From contig JAGUCH010000007.1 of assembly GCA_019096065.1 (NCBI GenBank), forward strand, positions 6,966,501 through 7,030,500: DNA of 64,000 nt. Direction: 5' to 3'. Below the pieces are notes generated by a model. It was not told where the DNA came from, did not search any database, and saw nothing but the letters and a program-made list of their open reading frames with translations. The stretch comes from Paracyclopina nana. Its lineage: Eukaryota > Arthropoda > Copepoda > Cyclopoida > Cyclopettidae. The position numbers and the translations under genes were made by a program. Shown here piece by piece: positions 22,284 to 34,900 of this stretch. How positions within the stretch are numbered: the stretch's first letter is position 1; every line of letters begins with the position of its first letter.

Positions 22284-22361
22284 AATACAGTCATGATAAT
22301 ATTAGTCTTGAATCGAGTCCTGTCCCTTGGCAAACTTGATGAACACTTGCTCCAAGGTGCT
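21918..22361. repeat. Unit 1 of a chimeric tandem duplication
   Basis: This 444-base unit contains the 3' coding end of the membrane-protein gene (plus) and, from about 22314, a copy of the last coding bases of the ABCA gene (minus strand VFIKFAK). The string ggccttgatcatcatccaaagg starts units at 21918 and 22362. Confidence 0.85.
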
Positions 22362-22721
22362 GGCCTTGATCATCATCCAAAGGCCATTGTGGCGAGCAGT
22401 GAGTGCAGACCGTCTCAGTCCTTTGACCGAGACATGTCCAGACTGGACAAAGGCTGTGGCAGTGGCCTCATGCGCAAGCAAGGCCAGTCCGCCCTGGCCT
22501 TGCACAAGATTGCCACGTTCCCCCCGGCCTTTTTTGACCTACAACGAGCGGCACAATTTGCCGTTGACGAAGGGCTACCTAAATGGCGGCCAAACGCCAT
22601 CTGGCGGCCTCAACACTGAGGCTGTGGCAGGGCAGCTCGTGTGGTGGATCCTCCACGCTGCTCCTTGGTGAGCTGAACAAGGCCAAACGCAATAAGACCA
22701 AAAGAGTGTACAACTTGGATC
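22362..22721. repeat. Unit 2, truncated and frameshifted
   Basis: About 360 bases resembling unit 1, with small insertions (for example ggcggccaaacgcc) that break the frame of the membrane-protein copy. It ends at gtgtacaacttgg and is followed directly by the third partial unit. Confidence 0.8.
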
Positions 22722-22917
22722 TGGCGGCCTCAACACTGAGGCTGTGGCAGGGCAGCTCTTGTGGTGGATCCTCCACGCTCCTCGGTGAGCTGAATAAGGC
22801 CTAACGCAAGACCAAGAGTGTGTACAACTTGAAAGATTGTATTGTTTGAAATACATTCATGATAATATTAGTCTTCAATTGAGTCCTGCTCCTTGGCAAA
22901 CTTGATGAACACTTGCT
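22722..22917. repeat. Unit 3, partial, holding the functional ABCA 3' end
   Basis: Starts at atctggcggcctcaacactg and includes the membrane-protein tail copy (with a premature stop, ggcctaac) and the ABCA terminal exon that is used in the spliced gene. Confidence 0.8.
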
Positions 22918-25900
22918 CCAATGTGGTTTGGCTGAAGCTGTACTCTTCAATGTCATGCTGCTGTTTCACTGCAATTTAAAATAGAGCATTTTTAAATGTG
23001 AAATCCGTGCTCTTTTAGATATTTTAAATTAATTATTGCGAAGCTAGGTTTCAAAAGATTATCTGGTGCCAATAATGTCAAGACACTGTTCTAATTAACT
23101 AATATCTAAAATGAAGTATTTTAAAAATTCAAAGAAAATCATTTGCTCCTAAAGAAATGTATTTAAGATTTTAAAAGTAAAGTGCGCGCTTTGTACCTTT
23201 AATTTTAAAGTCATCGCGCGCGCAACAGCTGACAGCATACACTAAATGCTCGAAAGAGCGCGATCGCGCGCGCTCAATTTAAAATTAAAAATTAATCGCG
23301 CGCGCAACAGCTGCTAGCTCACAGTGTTCCTGGTAAGGGTTTAACCTAAACTGTCTCAACCAACTTTAAATTATACATTTTCTGAAAGCTATTGATAGGG
23401 GGATTCCAATGGTGTAAACCAAAAAATCCCCTGTCGTAGCTTCCCATAACATACAAGTTTAAAAAACCCCTTGCACTCTCATTTTACAAGGAAGAGAAAA
23501 AATGTGCTTCATTTACCCCCTCTTAAATTCGAAAATGAACATAATATATTTTATACAAAATATTGAATTTGGACTTAATTCTAGAGTTACAATTTACTTG
23601 TGATATTACCATCATGTGGAAGATGAGAAAGGGTTGCCATTTAGCATAGTGCAGTTACTTTAAAACCATGTCCGATATCAAAAATGTTTATAAAATATAA
23701 TATGTTCATTTTCTGATTTTAGAGGGGGTCATTGAAGCGCTATTTTTCTCTACCTTGCAAAATGAGAGCGCTAGCGGTTTTTTAAACTCGTATGCTATGG
23801 GAAGCTACGACAGGGGATTTTATGGTTTACACTATTGTACTTTTGACTTCCTGGCAATTACTCTTTTACATAACTACGAGACTAACCCTTTTCCTCCTTC
23901 CGCCTAACAACACACACACTCTTAGTATAGTGCCGTAACCTTGCACGACAGGTATATAAGCTCGAGTACTGCAATAAAGAGACAGATTTGATACTGACTT
24001 TGAGCTAGCAAGTTGTGCTCATTCCGGCTCGCCATAGTTGTAGGATCTTGGGAAGTCCAGGATCCAATATTGGTGGCATCTGGCTTTTCGACCTCACGTC
24101 CTCGTTTTTAACCTGGGGGAGGGACTCTGCCCTTTTTGCTTGCTTGCAAAAGAGCAGACTTTGCGCCGGAATATAGTCAGTGTATATGCCTGGCTCAGGA
24201 CGAGTTGCAGGTGAAGAAGACGTACCAGTGGAGCCTGGTAATCAAGAGGAGCCTGCGGGCAATTTGGATCAATTGGGCAGTCACAGCACTACTGCCATGG
24301 CCAACAGGGCAATCAAGGCAATCGATTTGCCTGAGTTTTCTGGAGACAGATCGACGGACAAGCTTGGACCTCGAGCCTGGGTGACACGCATAGATCACCT
24401 GCGTACAATTGTCAATCAAGGGGCTGCTGCTGCTGAACAACCCCGCTGGAGTGATGAAGCCACTGCAAGTTATGCAGCTTTGGCCTTGAAAGGCAAAGCA
24501 GGTCAGTGGTATAATATTTTGGCTGAGGAGAAGCGGACGCCCTCCACTTGGGAGGGGCCTAATGGATTGAAGAAGATTTTTCTTGCTCGTTTCCACCATG
24601 TGTGCACCTTGGCTGAAGAATCGGCAATTGAAGACTCCTTGGTACAGGAGCCTAATGAGACGGTCAAGGACTTCTTTGATAGGGTCAAAACTGGGACCCT
24701 GACCTTAATGGAGAACTTCGCACCTTTGGAGAACACCCCCACCACTCTGGTTGCCGCGGGTAAACTGCCAGAGGTCCAAGAATTGGCGAAGAATGAGGCC
24801 TACCAATTTATGGTGAAGCGCCGATTTGTACACGGGCTCATCAAGACTATCAAGTCGCAGGTTGTGGTCCAAGAATACACCAAGTTGGAAGATATAGTTG
24901 GCTTCGCATCAAGAGTGGAAGCTTCATTTTCCAATGACAAGAAGGCTTCAGTACCACCACCAGAGGTTAATGCCATCAAGATTCAAGATAAGGAAGATCA
25001 ACCGGCCCAACCCAAGAATCAAGAAAGCCTCGAAAATACAGTGGAGAAATTCATTGACCTTGTCAAGGGTCGCCTTGGGGAACGCAGACCACCTAGGACC
25101 TCCCAGGGTAATCGCCTTAAATGCTGGTATTGCGACATTCCAGGCCACCGAGAGACGGAGTGTTTCAGCAAGAAAAGAGATCAGAAGAACAATCTATATA
25201 AACCCAAGCCTGGAAGCAAGAGGGCCAGCGAAGGGAACCAAGCTCATGAAGTTCAAGGTGATTTAAACTGGTAGGCGGCCGTCCCGTGCTCCAGCCGACG
25301 CGCCGCCCTGGTCTGGCCGCTTCAACATTCTCGATGCTACTCTCATACTTCACAACCATGACTGTAAGTCGACCTGTTACCAACAAACGGCCATTTTGAC
25401 TGTAACCTGCCACGGAGCAAACTTCAATTGCCTTTACGATACTGGTGCTAATATCAGCTTGTTGTCACGCACCGCCTTTAGGAAGATCCCCATTGACAAG
25501 AGGCCTCAAAAAGTGCTAACTGCATCCCCGCTAAGAGCTACCTGTGCGTCTGGTACGCCGCTGCGAATACTTGGACTTTATCAGCTGCCATGTGACATCA
25601 AAGGAAAACAAACTCTGTGCGACTTTTATGTTTGTGACTCCTTAAATGTAGAAGGTATCCTGGGGGTAGACATTATCCATGCTGCTGGTTTACACTACGA
25701 CCCCATCTCTATGGCCATTCACTACAAGAAAACCTCGCCAACTGCTGCTGTCGTCCACAATGACACTTTTTTGCCTGCCAGAAGCGTTGCAACTGTCAGA
25801 CTGTTAATTACCGATGAAGAACGCAAACGACAACCAAATTTTGAAGGATGTTTCAAGCTCAGAAATTACGAGGATTCCATGGTGTGCGCAGACGACTGCC

Positions 25901-28900
25901 TTCTTCGAACAGACGACTTTGGAATCGCTACTGTGAAAATCACCAACCCTGGATTGGAGCCCGCTACACTGAAGAAGGGGCTAAAAATTGGTGAACTCGT
26001 CAACATTGATTTATCAGATTTTGTACCGTTTAATGATGCATTTGCTTGTGTTTCCAGCATTTCTACTTCGGGACAGCCTCCTAGGCATGATCCCATGGTG
26101 AAGGAGTATATTAACAAGCATGCCAGACTTGACCACTTGACTCCTAATGAGCGTCAGAATTATTTAAAACTGCTCTTAAACAATTCTGACGTTATTTCCA
26201 TTTCAGAATATGACTTGGGTAAATGTACCCTAATGAAGCACAAGATCAATCTGACTAACAAGAACCCAGTGTTCAACAAACAATTTCCGATCCCTCAGAA
26301 ACATTTAGAGCACATCAGTGAAAGTGTTGACGAATGGCTTAAAATGGGAATCATTGAGCCATCTGACTCCGAATGGAATTCCTCAATATTCTGTGTCCCA
26401 AGAAAATTACCAGATGGACAGACAGGCTGGAGACCAGTGATTGATTATAGAGGCCTGAATGCCAAAACAGAGCCATCAAGCTATCGCCTCCCACTCATCT
26501 CCGAATGCATCGATGACATTGGAAGGTCAGGAACCCAACTTTTCTCACAATTAGACCTCCGCAATGGTTTTCACCAAATGCAAATGGATGAATCGTCCAA
26601 ACATTTGACTGCTTTTACTATCCCTGGAAGAGGCCAATTTCAATACTGCAGGGCACCGTTTGGACTTTGCAACATGCCCCTATCATTTCAACGTATGATG
26701 ATGAAAGTGTTTGAACACCTAACTCCCAAGCGAGTTTTGCTTTATTTGGATGATATTCTAGTCAAGGGAACTGATCACAAAGACATGATTGCAGGTTTGG
26801 AGGAATGCTTTGCGCGGCTTCGGAGAGCAAATCTGAAAATCAACCTCCCCAAGTGCTCCTTTGGAACTACTGAGTGCACTTATCTAGGCTTCACCTTAAC
26901 ACCTACGGGTTACCAACCCAATAAGAGGAAATTACAAGCCATAGAAGACGCTCCTCCACCTACTACTGTCCGTGAGATAAGACAATTTCTGGGACTATGC
27001 AATTTCTTTCGGTCCTGCATTCCAAGGTTTAGCAAGCACTCACATGCGTTATCACAGTTAACCTGCAAAGACTCAAGCTGGCGCTCTGGCCCTCTGCCCC
27101 CTCAAGCCTTACAATCTTTTCAGAAATTGAAGGAGCTTTTGTGTAGTGAGCCTGTGTTGGCTTACCCCAAGCCTGAGCTCGACTACCATTTGGATGTGGG
27201 TGCATCCCGAGGCACTGTCGACAACAGTTTGGATGGTGGACTTGGCGCTGTGTTGATCAAGTACCAACACAACGAGCGTAGTGTAATCAGCTATGTATCA
27301 AGGAGTCTCCTAAAGCACGAGAAGAACTACACCCCTTATCTAAGTGAACTATTGGCTTGCACCTGGGCAATTGAACACTATGCTGTCTACCTTACTGGAA
27401 CCAAGTTCACATTGTACAGTGATCACAAACCCTTGGAGAAGCTCAACAAGACCCATACTCGCACTCTTTCTCGCCTCCAGGACCTCATGATACAGCATTC
27501 ATTTACGGTCCAATATTGTCCAGGTGACAAAAATCCTGCTGACTTTTGTTCTAGAAATGTGCCCGAGGCCTTGCGCCAAATCAACGCCTGTGTGTATGGG
27601 GTCTCTACAGAAGCCTTAGAGGATTTGGAAGTCATGAAGCAGCTGCAGAATTCAGACACGGTGCTTTCCGCTCTGATCGCCAAGATCAAGACCAATTTAA
27701 CGCCATCTACTCCCGAACTGAAGCGAATTGTGAATAGATATGCCAGACATTGTGAACTCAAAGATGACATCTTGCTGATAACAATTGGACAACTAGGCCG
27801 CCGGGTTATTTGTGCACCGGCTATATGCCAGGCTGACATCATTAGTGCTGCTCATGCTGCCGTTGGCCATAAAGGAGTTTACAAAACTTGTGAACGAATA
27901 CGAGAACAATATTTCTGGCCGAACATGGTGGCCGACGTGGAAGAATACATTGGCTCATGCTGGAAATGTGACAAAAGCAAGCTAAAGTCAAAACACCCCA
28001 ACACTCCCTTAAACCCGCTATCTCAACCTAGAGGGCCGTTTGAACGAGTGCACTGTGATCTCTTCGGACCACTACGAACATCAGGTAGACAAAAGAAGTT
28101 TATCCTAGTCATCACGGATGCTTTCACAAAATATGCCGAATTTGTGGCATTGCCAGACAAGACTCCAGAGACAGTTAGCCGAGGCATTTTCAACAGGTGG
28201 ATTTCGCGCTATGGATCACCATGCATTTTGGTAACCGACGGTGGTAAGGAATTTACAGCGAAGGTCAATGATGAATTGTTCTCGCTACTGCAAATTGATA
28301 AGAAGAAAACTAGCCCCAGACACCCCCAAACTAACGCCGCAGCTGAAGTAATTAACAAGCATATCATTAGCTATTTGCAGAAAACGCTAGATTTGGATTC
28401 GACGCTTGACTGGGAGGAAATGTTACCAGCATTGCAACTGAGCTACAATGTGGGCGTTAGTAAAGCAACAAAAATGAGCCCGTTCTTCCTTCTGTTCGGG
28501 GTACACCCCAGGACCCCATACATGGACCCAAATATGGTAGACCACAAGTATTACGGTGATGGCTACAAAGACGAAATTGGAAAACGTCTCCAAATTGCAC
28601 GACGAGTGGCCGCAGAAAACAACATTCACTACAAGGAGTTGTACACTGCACAGCACAATGCCAAGGTAAAGCAAGAAGACTTTAGGGAAGGTATGCTAGT
28701 GTGGCTACACAGACCTGAATTACGCAAGATTAACCCTAAAATTAATTCACCTTGGGAAGGCATGTATGTTATTGTGAGTCTGCAAGATGAGAATGCGCTC
28801 ATCCAACACATGCAGACAAAGAAAACAAGATATGTGCACAAAGACAGGTTGCGAATTTGCAAATCCGCAGCCAACATGCCTGGGCCTACTCAGTCAAGCG

Positions 28901-31900
28901 CCTTGCCCGACGACCCAAAGCCAGACGTCGCAACTCGTGCAGAAGAAAATGAAACGCACGCCTCAGAAACAAAGTCTGGCTATATAAGGATTGAAGACGA
29001 CGACATCACCATTCTTAACCCGCTGGAACCTCCGCCACAGCCCATCCCGATCAAAACTGATAATACTGATCAGCCCTCTACATCTGACTTTACTCAGCCT
29101 AACATCAAAGAAGAACCCCCGAGCCCAGAATCTATTCCTGAAAGTCAACCCACGGGGCTGTTTCAGCGGTTACGGCAAGGTATTTCACCATTATCTGATT
29201 TTGGTACTGAACTAGGCAACCTGGTTGTTCCCCTCGACCCTGAAGCACAACGCCAAACCCGTTCCTATAAGAAGGCTCCTGCTCCCAGCGAACAACCCGC
29301 TACCACACGTAGAGCTGCGGCTGCAAAGAATATCGAGGTACAAGATCAGGTTTTACCTTCCAGACCAGTTGAATACAAGAAATACACGAAGAAAAAATGA
29401 ACCTGCACCTATACTTTATCGCTCTGCAGCTTGTCGCAGACTTTGTGGCCACAGGGAGGGGATTGGCTGAAACGCAGAACCCCACAACTCAGCTTTTAAT
29501 CAAAACTTCCAATACAGACTGGTCCCAGCTTGATTAAAAATAAGCTCGACCTATATGTCGCTGCAGCAACTGCCGGTGCCCGACACAGACTTGCCCACGG
29601 CTTACTCTCTTACGAGGAAGCCTCCAGTTGTCGCTAAGATGGCACGCAACAAGGGCTTACAACCAATTGTTACCTACCCCCATTACCTTTACCAGCTTGA
29701 AACCTCCATAGTTTTTGACGTGGACGGATTTAACCTACTCGTTCATGTGCCACTTACCAACGAAGATCAGGTTTTGACACTCTATCGCTACTTGCCTTTC
29801 CCCATTGAAATCACACCAGGTCTAACTGTAGAAGTTCACCCAGAACATGACATGTTGGCCCTACACGAAGAATCCGGATCACACTTTGAGCTATCCCACA
29901 CGGACATCTCTATGTGTGAAAAGGTGCACGACTACTATATCTGTCCACATATATCATATCTGGCCAAAAGAAATCATCCTTCCTGCGTAATGTCCCTCTA
30001 TCTTGCAGAACACAATCAAGCCTTAAAAACTTATAAACTGGCAATATGACAGGCTACCGATTGTATTCTCCCATTTGGGAACAACGAGTTTTCTGCCTTC
30101 ACCGAGGATCCGACCTACTATCAACTGTCATGCAGCAATGGCACCACGAAGACTAGCCAACTGCTTCACTTCCATCATTTCAAGTTAGAAGAGGATTGCA
30201 ATGTTGAACTTCCACACTTCACACTATTTGGGGGCATCGAAATCAGAGTGGAGAAGACTATGGAAACCTACAAATGGAATGTCCCAATTCTCCAACTCGG
30301 TCACAATATGTCACCTGACGACATTCTCAAAACTCTCAACCAAATCAACTCCACTTTACCTCCAACCGACCCACATTCTCTGGCTTTCCTCAAAAGCCAT
30401 TTTGAGCCAGTCACAACTTGGAATGAGACATTAATCATCATCGCCATTGTTGCCATCATCTCCCTAGTCTTGGTTCTCTTGGTCTACTCCTACGCCTTCA
30501 AAAATTTTCGCATAATGACCTTCTTCCGACAGACTAAAAATCAGGACCATGACCTCATTCCCAATAACATCACCACCTAAATCTTTTTACCATGGGGAGG
30601 GATATTGTACTTTTGACTTCCTGGCAATTACTCTTTTACATAACTACGAGACTAACCCTTTTCCTCCTTCCGCCTAACAACACACACACTCTTAGTATAG
30701 TGCCGTAACCTTGCACGACAGGTATATAAGCTCGAGTACTGCAATAAAGAGACAGATTTGATACTGACTTTGAGCTAGCAAGTTGTGCTCATTCCGGCTC
30801 GCCATAGTTGTAGGATCTTGGGAAGTCCAGGATACAATAACACCATTGGAATCCCCATATCAATAGCTTTCAGAAAATGTGTAATATAAAGTTGGTTGAG
30901 AAAGTTTAGGTTAAAACCTCACCAGGAACACTGTGAGCTGAGAGCATTTCAAGAGCGCGGAAAGCGCGCGCGCTCAATTTCAAAAGTTGACTTCATCGCG
31001 CGCGCAACAGCTGACTGTGACTTATTTACGGGTTTGCAGGGCGTCAAAAACGTCTCCCAAAGAGGCCACAGCTGATTGGGTGACTGCGTAAGTTCTTCTG
31101 TCTGCGAAAGCCTCATCCAGCTTCACTCCAGATGGGTCAAACAAGGCCAAAATGTCCTCGTGTAACGCTTCCCAGTTTTGGCGCGTTGTTCTGCCATGAC
31201 ACTTGATGTCAAGCACGTAGCCAGCTCCATATTTGTTCTTCAAATGCTGCGTGGATCCCAAACACCTACAAAGCACATACTACACCTGAAAACTCCAATC
31301 ATAGTATATGGAATCAGTTTATTACCTTAGCTCTCCTTTTACCATGATTCCAACTCGATTACATAACGCGTCAGCTTCTTCCATGGAATGGGTAGTCAAA
31401 ATGGCGCCTCTCTCATTCTGGGAAAGGTAATTTTAGCCCAAAATATAGTACTGTGAAAATCTTGTTAGATTTCAGCTTTGAGAACTGAATGTCAAATTGA
31501 AAGATGACATTTGTATTGAATTCAACAAAAAATGTATCTTACATCGAAAGCAAAAGTATTTGTGGTTTAGATTGTATTTTCAAGTTTTGTTTTGGAATTA
31601 AAGATGATTTGGTATGTTTAGTGATACTAGATGAGTAGGGCCTTACTTTGAAGCTGGCCAGGATTGTATCCCACACAAATCGTTTGGATTGGGGATCCAT
31701 GCCACAAGTTGGCTCATCCAAGAGGACAATTTTGGGATCTCCCAACATTGCCATTCCATAGCTTAATTTCCGTTTGGTGCCACCAGAGCACTTTTCAGCG
31801 TGCTTTTGAGCATGCTCTTCTATCCTCAGGCCTTTCATGATTTGCTGGCAAACCCTGAGCACAAAAAGAGGGTAAACTAGTAAAAGGCACTCTAAGAAAA

Positions 31901-34900
31901 AGGCACCGGTATGATTTGGCACTCTCTGCAAAAGGCACCCATCTCAAATATGGAATTGGCAATTTGTTCAAAATTACTTTGGATACAAACATTCCATGTA
32001 TTTTTGTCTCAAGATGTTGGTTTTCCAATCAAATATTAATAATACATCAGTAGCTGATGAGCAAAGTTAGCTTTACTCAAGACTGCAAGCTAAAGCAGCA
32101 ACACATTTGAGAACACTTTTTGAAGCAAAGTTCAGCTTGGCAACTTATCTTTGCAAGCAATCTGAGATTGGCAACTTAACTTAGCCACGCAAACTCAGTT
32201 TGGCAATATTAGCCCAAGTAAGATTATAGGTGTGCCTGTCTAAATATAAGAGAACAGAGCTAAAGCCAGTTTAACTTTTTCGCCTTAAGTCAACTTGATT
32301 TGTGAGTCAATGCAGAAACGCACTTAATAGGACATAAGATAATGCAGACTTAAACGGCAATTCAATGGCAACTTTTTTAATTTCAAACCAAAATCATAAC
32401 AATTAATCTGATTGGATTAAAAGCATTTATTGTGCCTTTAAATTAATGGTGCCTTTCATTGTAGTGCCTTTTTCTGCAGTGCCAATTTATGTTGGTGCCT
32501 TTTCCAAGAAGTGCCTTTTACCAGCAGAACAATGTAGGAAGTACAAAGTTTTTTCTCTTCTAACATTTTAAAGCAGGTAATTTAGTTAATTGCCAGTTTT
32601 GAGAATGATGAATTTGAGCTCAACTTTGCTTAACTCGAGTGTACGTGAGTGGAAAATGCACATGAAATGCACAGTGAAAGCAGTGACTTTCTCATTATTT
32701 TGCCAAGATTTGGAAGCCCTTGGAAAAAGCTCCAAAAATGTGGTGTGATGAGGTGAAGTAACCATGGCATTTGTTTCAATTACCTGGGTATGTCTTTAGG
32801 AGAAACTCCTCTGATGGCAGCGTAGGTTTCCAAATGCTCTCTCACTGTTACTCTCTTCCACAAAGCATCAAACTAGAAAGGGGAAAGTTTTCCAAAAAAG
32901 TTTTTAGCTTTCAAAGAATGAGAGCTGATGTTTGCTGCTGCAAAAACTCTGACAAAAACCAAGGAAAATCATATAGAAAGACGGCAAATGAATATCATTT
33001 ATTTAACATTTGTTTAAAACTGCCTAAATTAAGAAAAAAAATAGATTTGACAACAAAAGTAAAAAAGAAAGCTAATTCAAGTTTATGCTACTTATTAACA
33101 TTATTTCAAGTTATGGTCAGTATTTTTAATTTAGCTTAAAACTGCAATAAAATTAATCTTTGTTTCATAGGATAGCCACTTTTGTTTAGAAAATTTGGAG
33201 AAAGCCAATGGAAATCGGCTCGAATTTGCCATTTTTGCTCAATTTTGTGCCAAAATATTGGGTGTTATGGAGCAAGTGAACAGTTGGTTATCAGTGCTAG
33301 GAAATGTAGATACCTGTGGACAATATCCAAGGAGCTCGAAGCCAGGTGAGTCATTGGACTCTATGAGATGCTTGCTGATTTTGATGGCTCCTCTGGTTGG
33401 ATGCTCTTCAGCAGCAATTAGCTTGATGGTGGTTGTTTTGCCAGCTCCATTTGGCCCTAAGTGAGACAAGACACTCAATTTTGGCAACAGATTGCCTGGA
33501 TCAAAAACAGGTTTACTTCATAAATGGCTTTCTAAGTAAGATCCCCATGGGAAATCACTTCACTTCTAAGCTTTCTTTTTTTCATACTCTGATTTGAGAA
33601 AGACACTCCAATATGTTAATTAAGCTTCTATGGCTTGATATTACATAACCTGGCAGAAATCTGACAATTCAGCCATTTTAATGAGCTTTCCAACTTCTGC
33701 AGGGGAGAAATGCTTCACATGGATCTCAATTTAGCAATAAATGTCGAGTTACGTAAATTCTGCAAGATTGATTCTGACTTCTGTTTCAGCTGATCCAGAT
33801 AAATGGCTCAATAGCATTTTATGTGCTGTTCATCTACTCTAAAAAGTTTCTAAACTCACCCAAAAGGCCAAAAACTTCTCCAGGATTGACTCCAAATGAC
33901 ACCTGTTGCACTGCTACTTTTTCAGACTTTTTAGCTTTCTTCTTTCTTCCACACCTAAAAAAATAATACTATAATTTAAGTGTGAAAAAAAGATATGTTT
34001 TTAGCTTGGCTTGCCCTGCTTTTTCTCCATTGTAGACTTTGCTGAGGTTTCCTATAGCTACAACTCGATCGGATCCGCCATTTTGAAAATACTCCTGTAT
34101 TTGTGCTTTTTCTTGCATGACATCTTCATCAGGGTTGCTGTAATAGGATTCTGGTTGCTCCTCACAATGATGGCTGGTTGCATTACTGCCAGTCTAGAGC
34201 ACAAAGAGAGTTGTTGGGATGCATGACAATACTTCCAAATAGATTACAAGCTAGCATTCCAATATCAGATACACACACATCCAATAAATACATATTTGCT
34301 GTTCGAAAGGCTCAGCAAATACAGCTAGCTGTATCCAGAGCTCAAATACATATTAATAATGCGCCGTTCATCTACCGCCTATTAACAGCTATTAATAAAT
34401 AGTAGCATGTAGATTTGAAGGCCATACTCATATCCAAAATATTCGATAGTTTGGCAAACAAATGCTCCAAAACAGCAAATTCAAGCAAATTGATAAGATT
34501 TCTTAACATTTGTTTGCCGTAATTGGCTTAACTTTGTATGACTGGAAAATCATGTTGTGCTTTCAAGCCATTTAGACTTGTTTTTCCACATCGATATTTT
34601 GGCAAAGTATCGGCAATAATATGCAGCTGATCAGGGTCTTAAATGTAATAAGTTCTCAGCTGTAATGTTTTGACAACGTTTTGCTTACATAGTTGGATAC
34701 ATTTTTTTAAATAAATGTATTGAAATCAAAAGTAAGTTAGATGAGGCTCCTTTGCAAACTGTCAGAATCATTTTCAGTTTGACAAACTGACTCTATGAAA
34801 AAGATGAGCGTCAAGTGTCATTACGATTACTTTTCTGTACTCAAGGGTAATATGATATGCTTTTTGCTGATATACGTGTATCGTTAAGTGCTTTCACATG

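Larger units (their letters stand above)
23833..30839 (+). mobile_element. Ty3/Gypsy-type LTR retrotransposon with a third, env-like frame
   Basis: Two 237-bp LTRs (23833-24069 and 30603-30839), bounded by TATTG...CAATA and a 4-bp ACAC duplication, enclose gag, pol and a third frame. The order protease, reverse transcriptase, RNase H, integrase places it in Ty3/Gypsy. The LTRs appear to differ at only one base that I noticed, so insertion was recent. It lies inside the foldback element in the last intron of the ABCA gene, in the antisense orientation to that gene. Confidence 0.92.

Noticed and set aside
22293..22856. Frames of 60-110 codons on both strands
   Set aside because: They are parts of the duplicated, broken copies of the membrane-protein and ABCA 3' ends, without their own exons or promoters.
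31022..31276. ABCA C-terminus ending at the TAA at 31022-31024
   Set aside because: The sequence there is a good GT donor in the right phase, and the exon at 22968-22868 supplies the conserved SQTTLEQVF ending; the stop is used only if the intron is retained.
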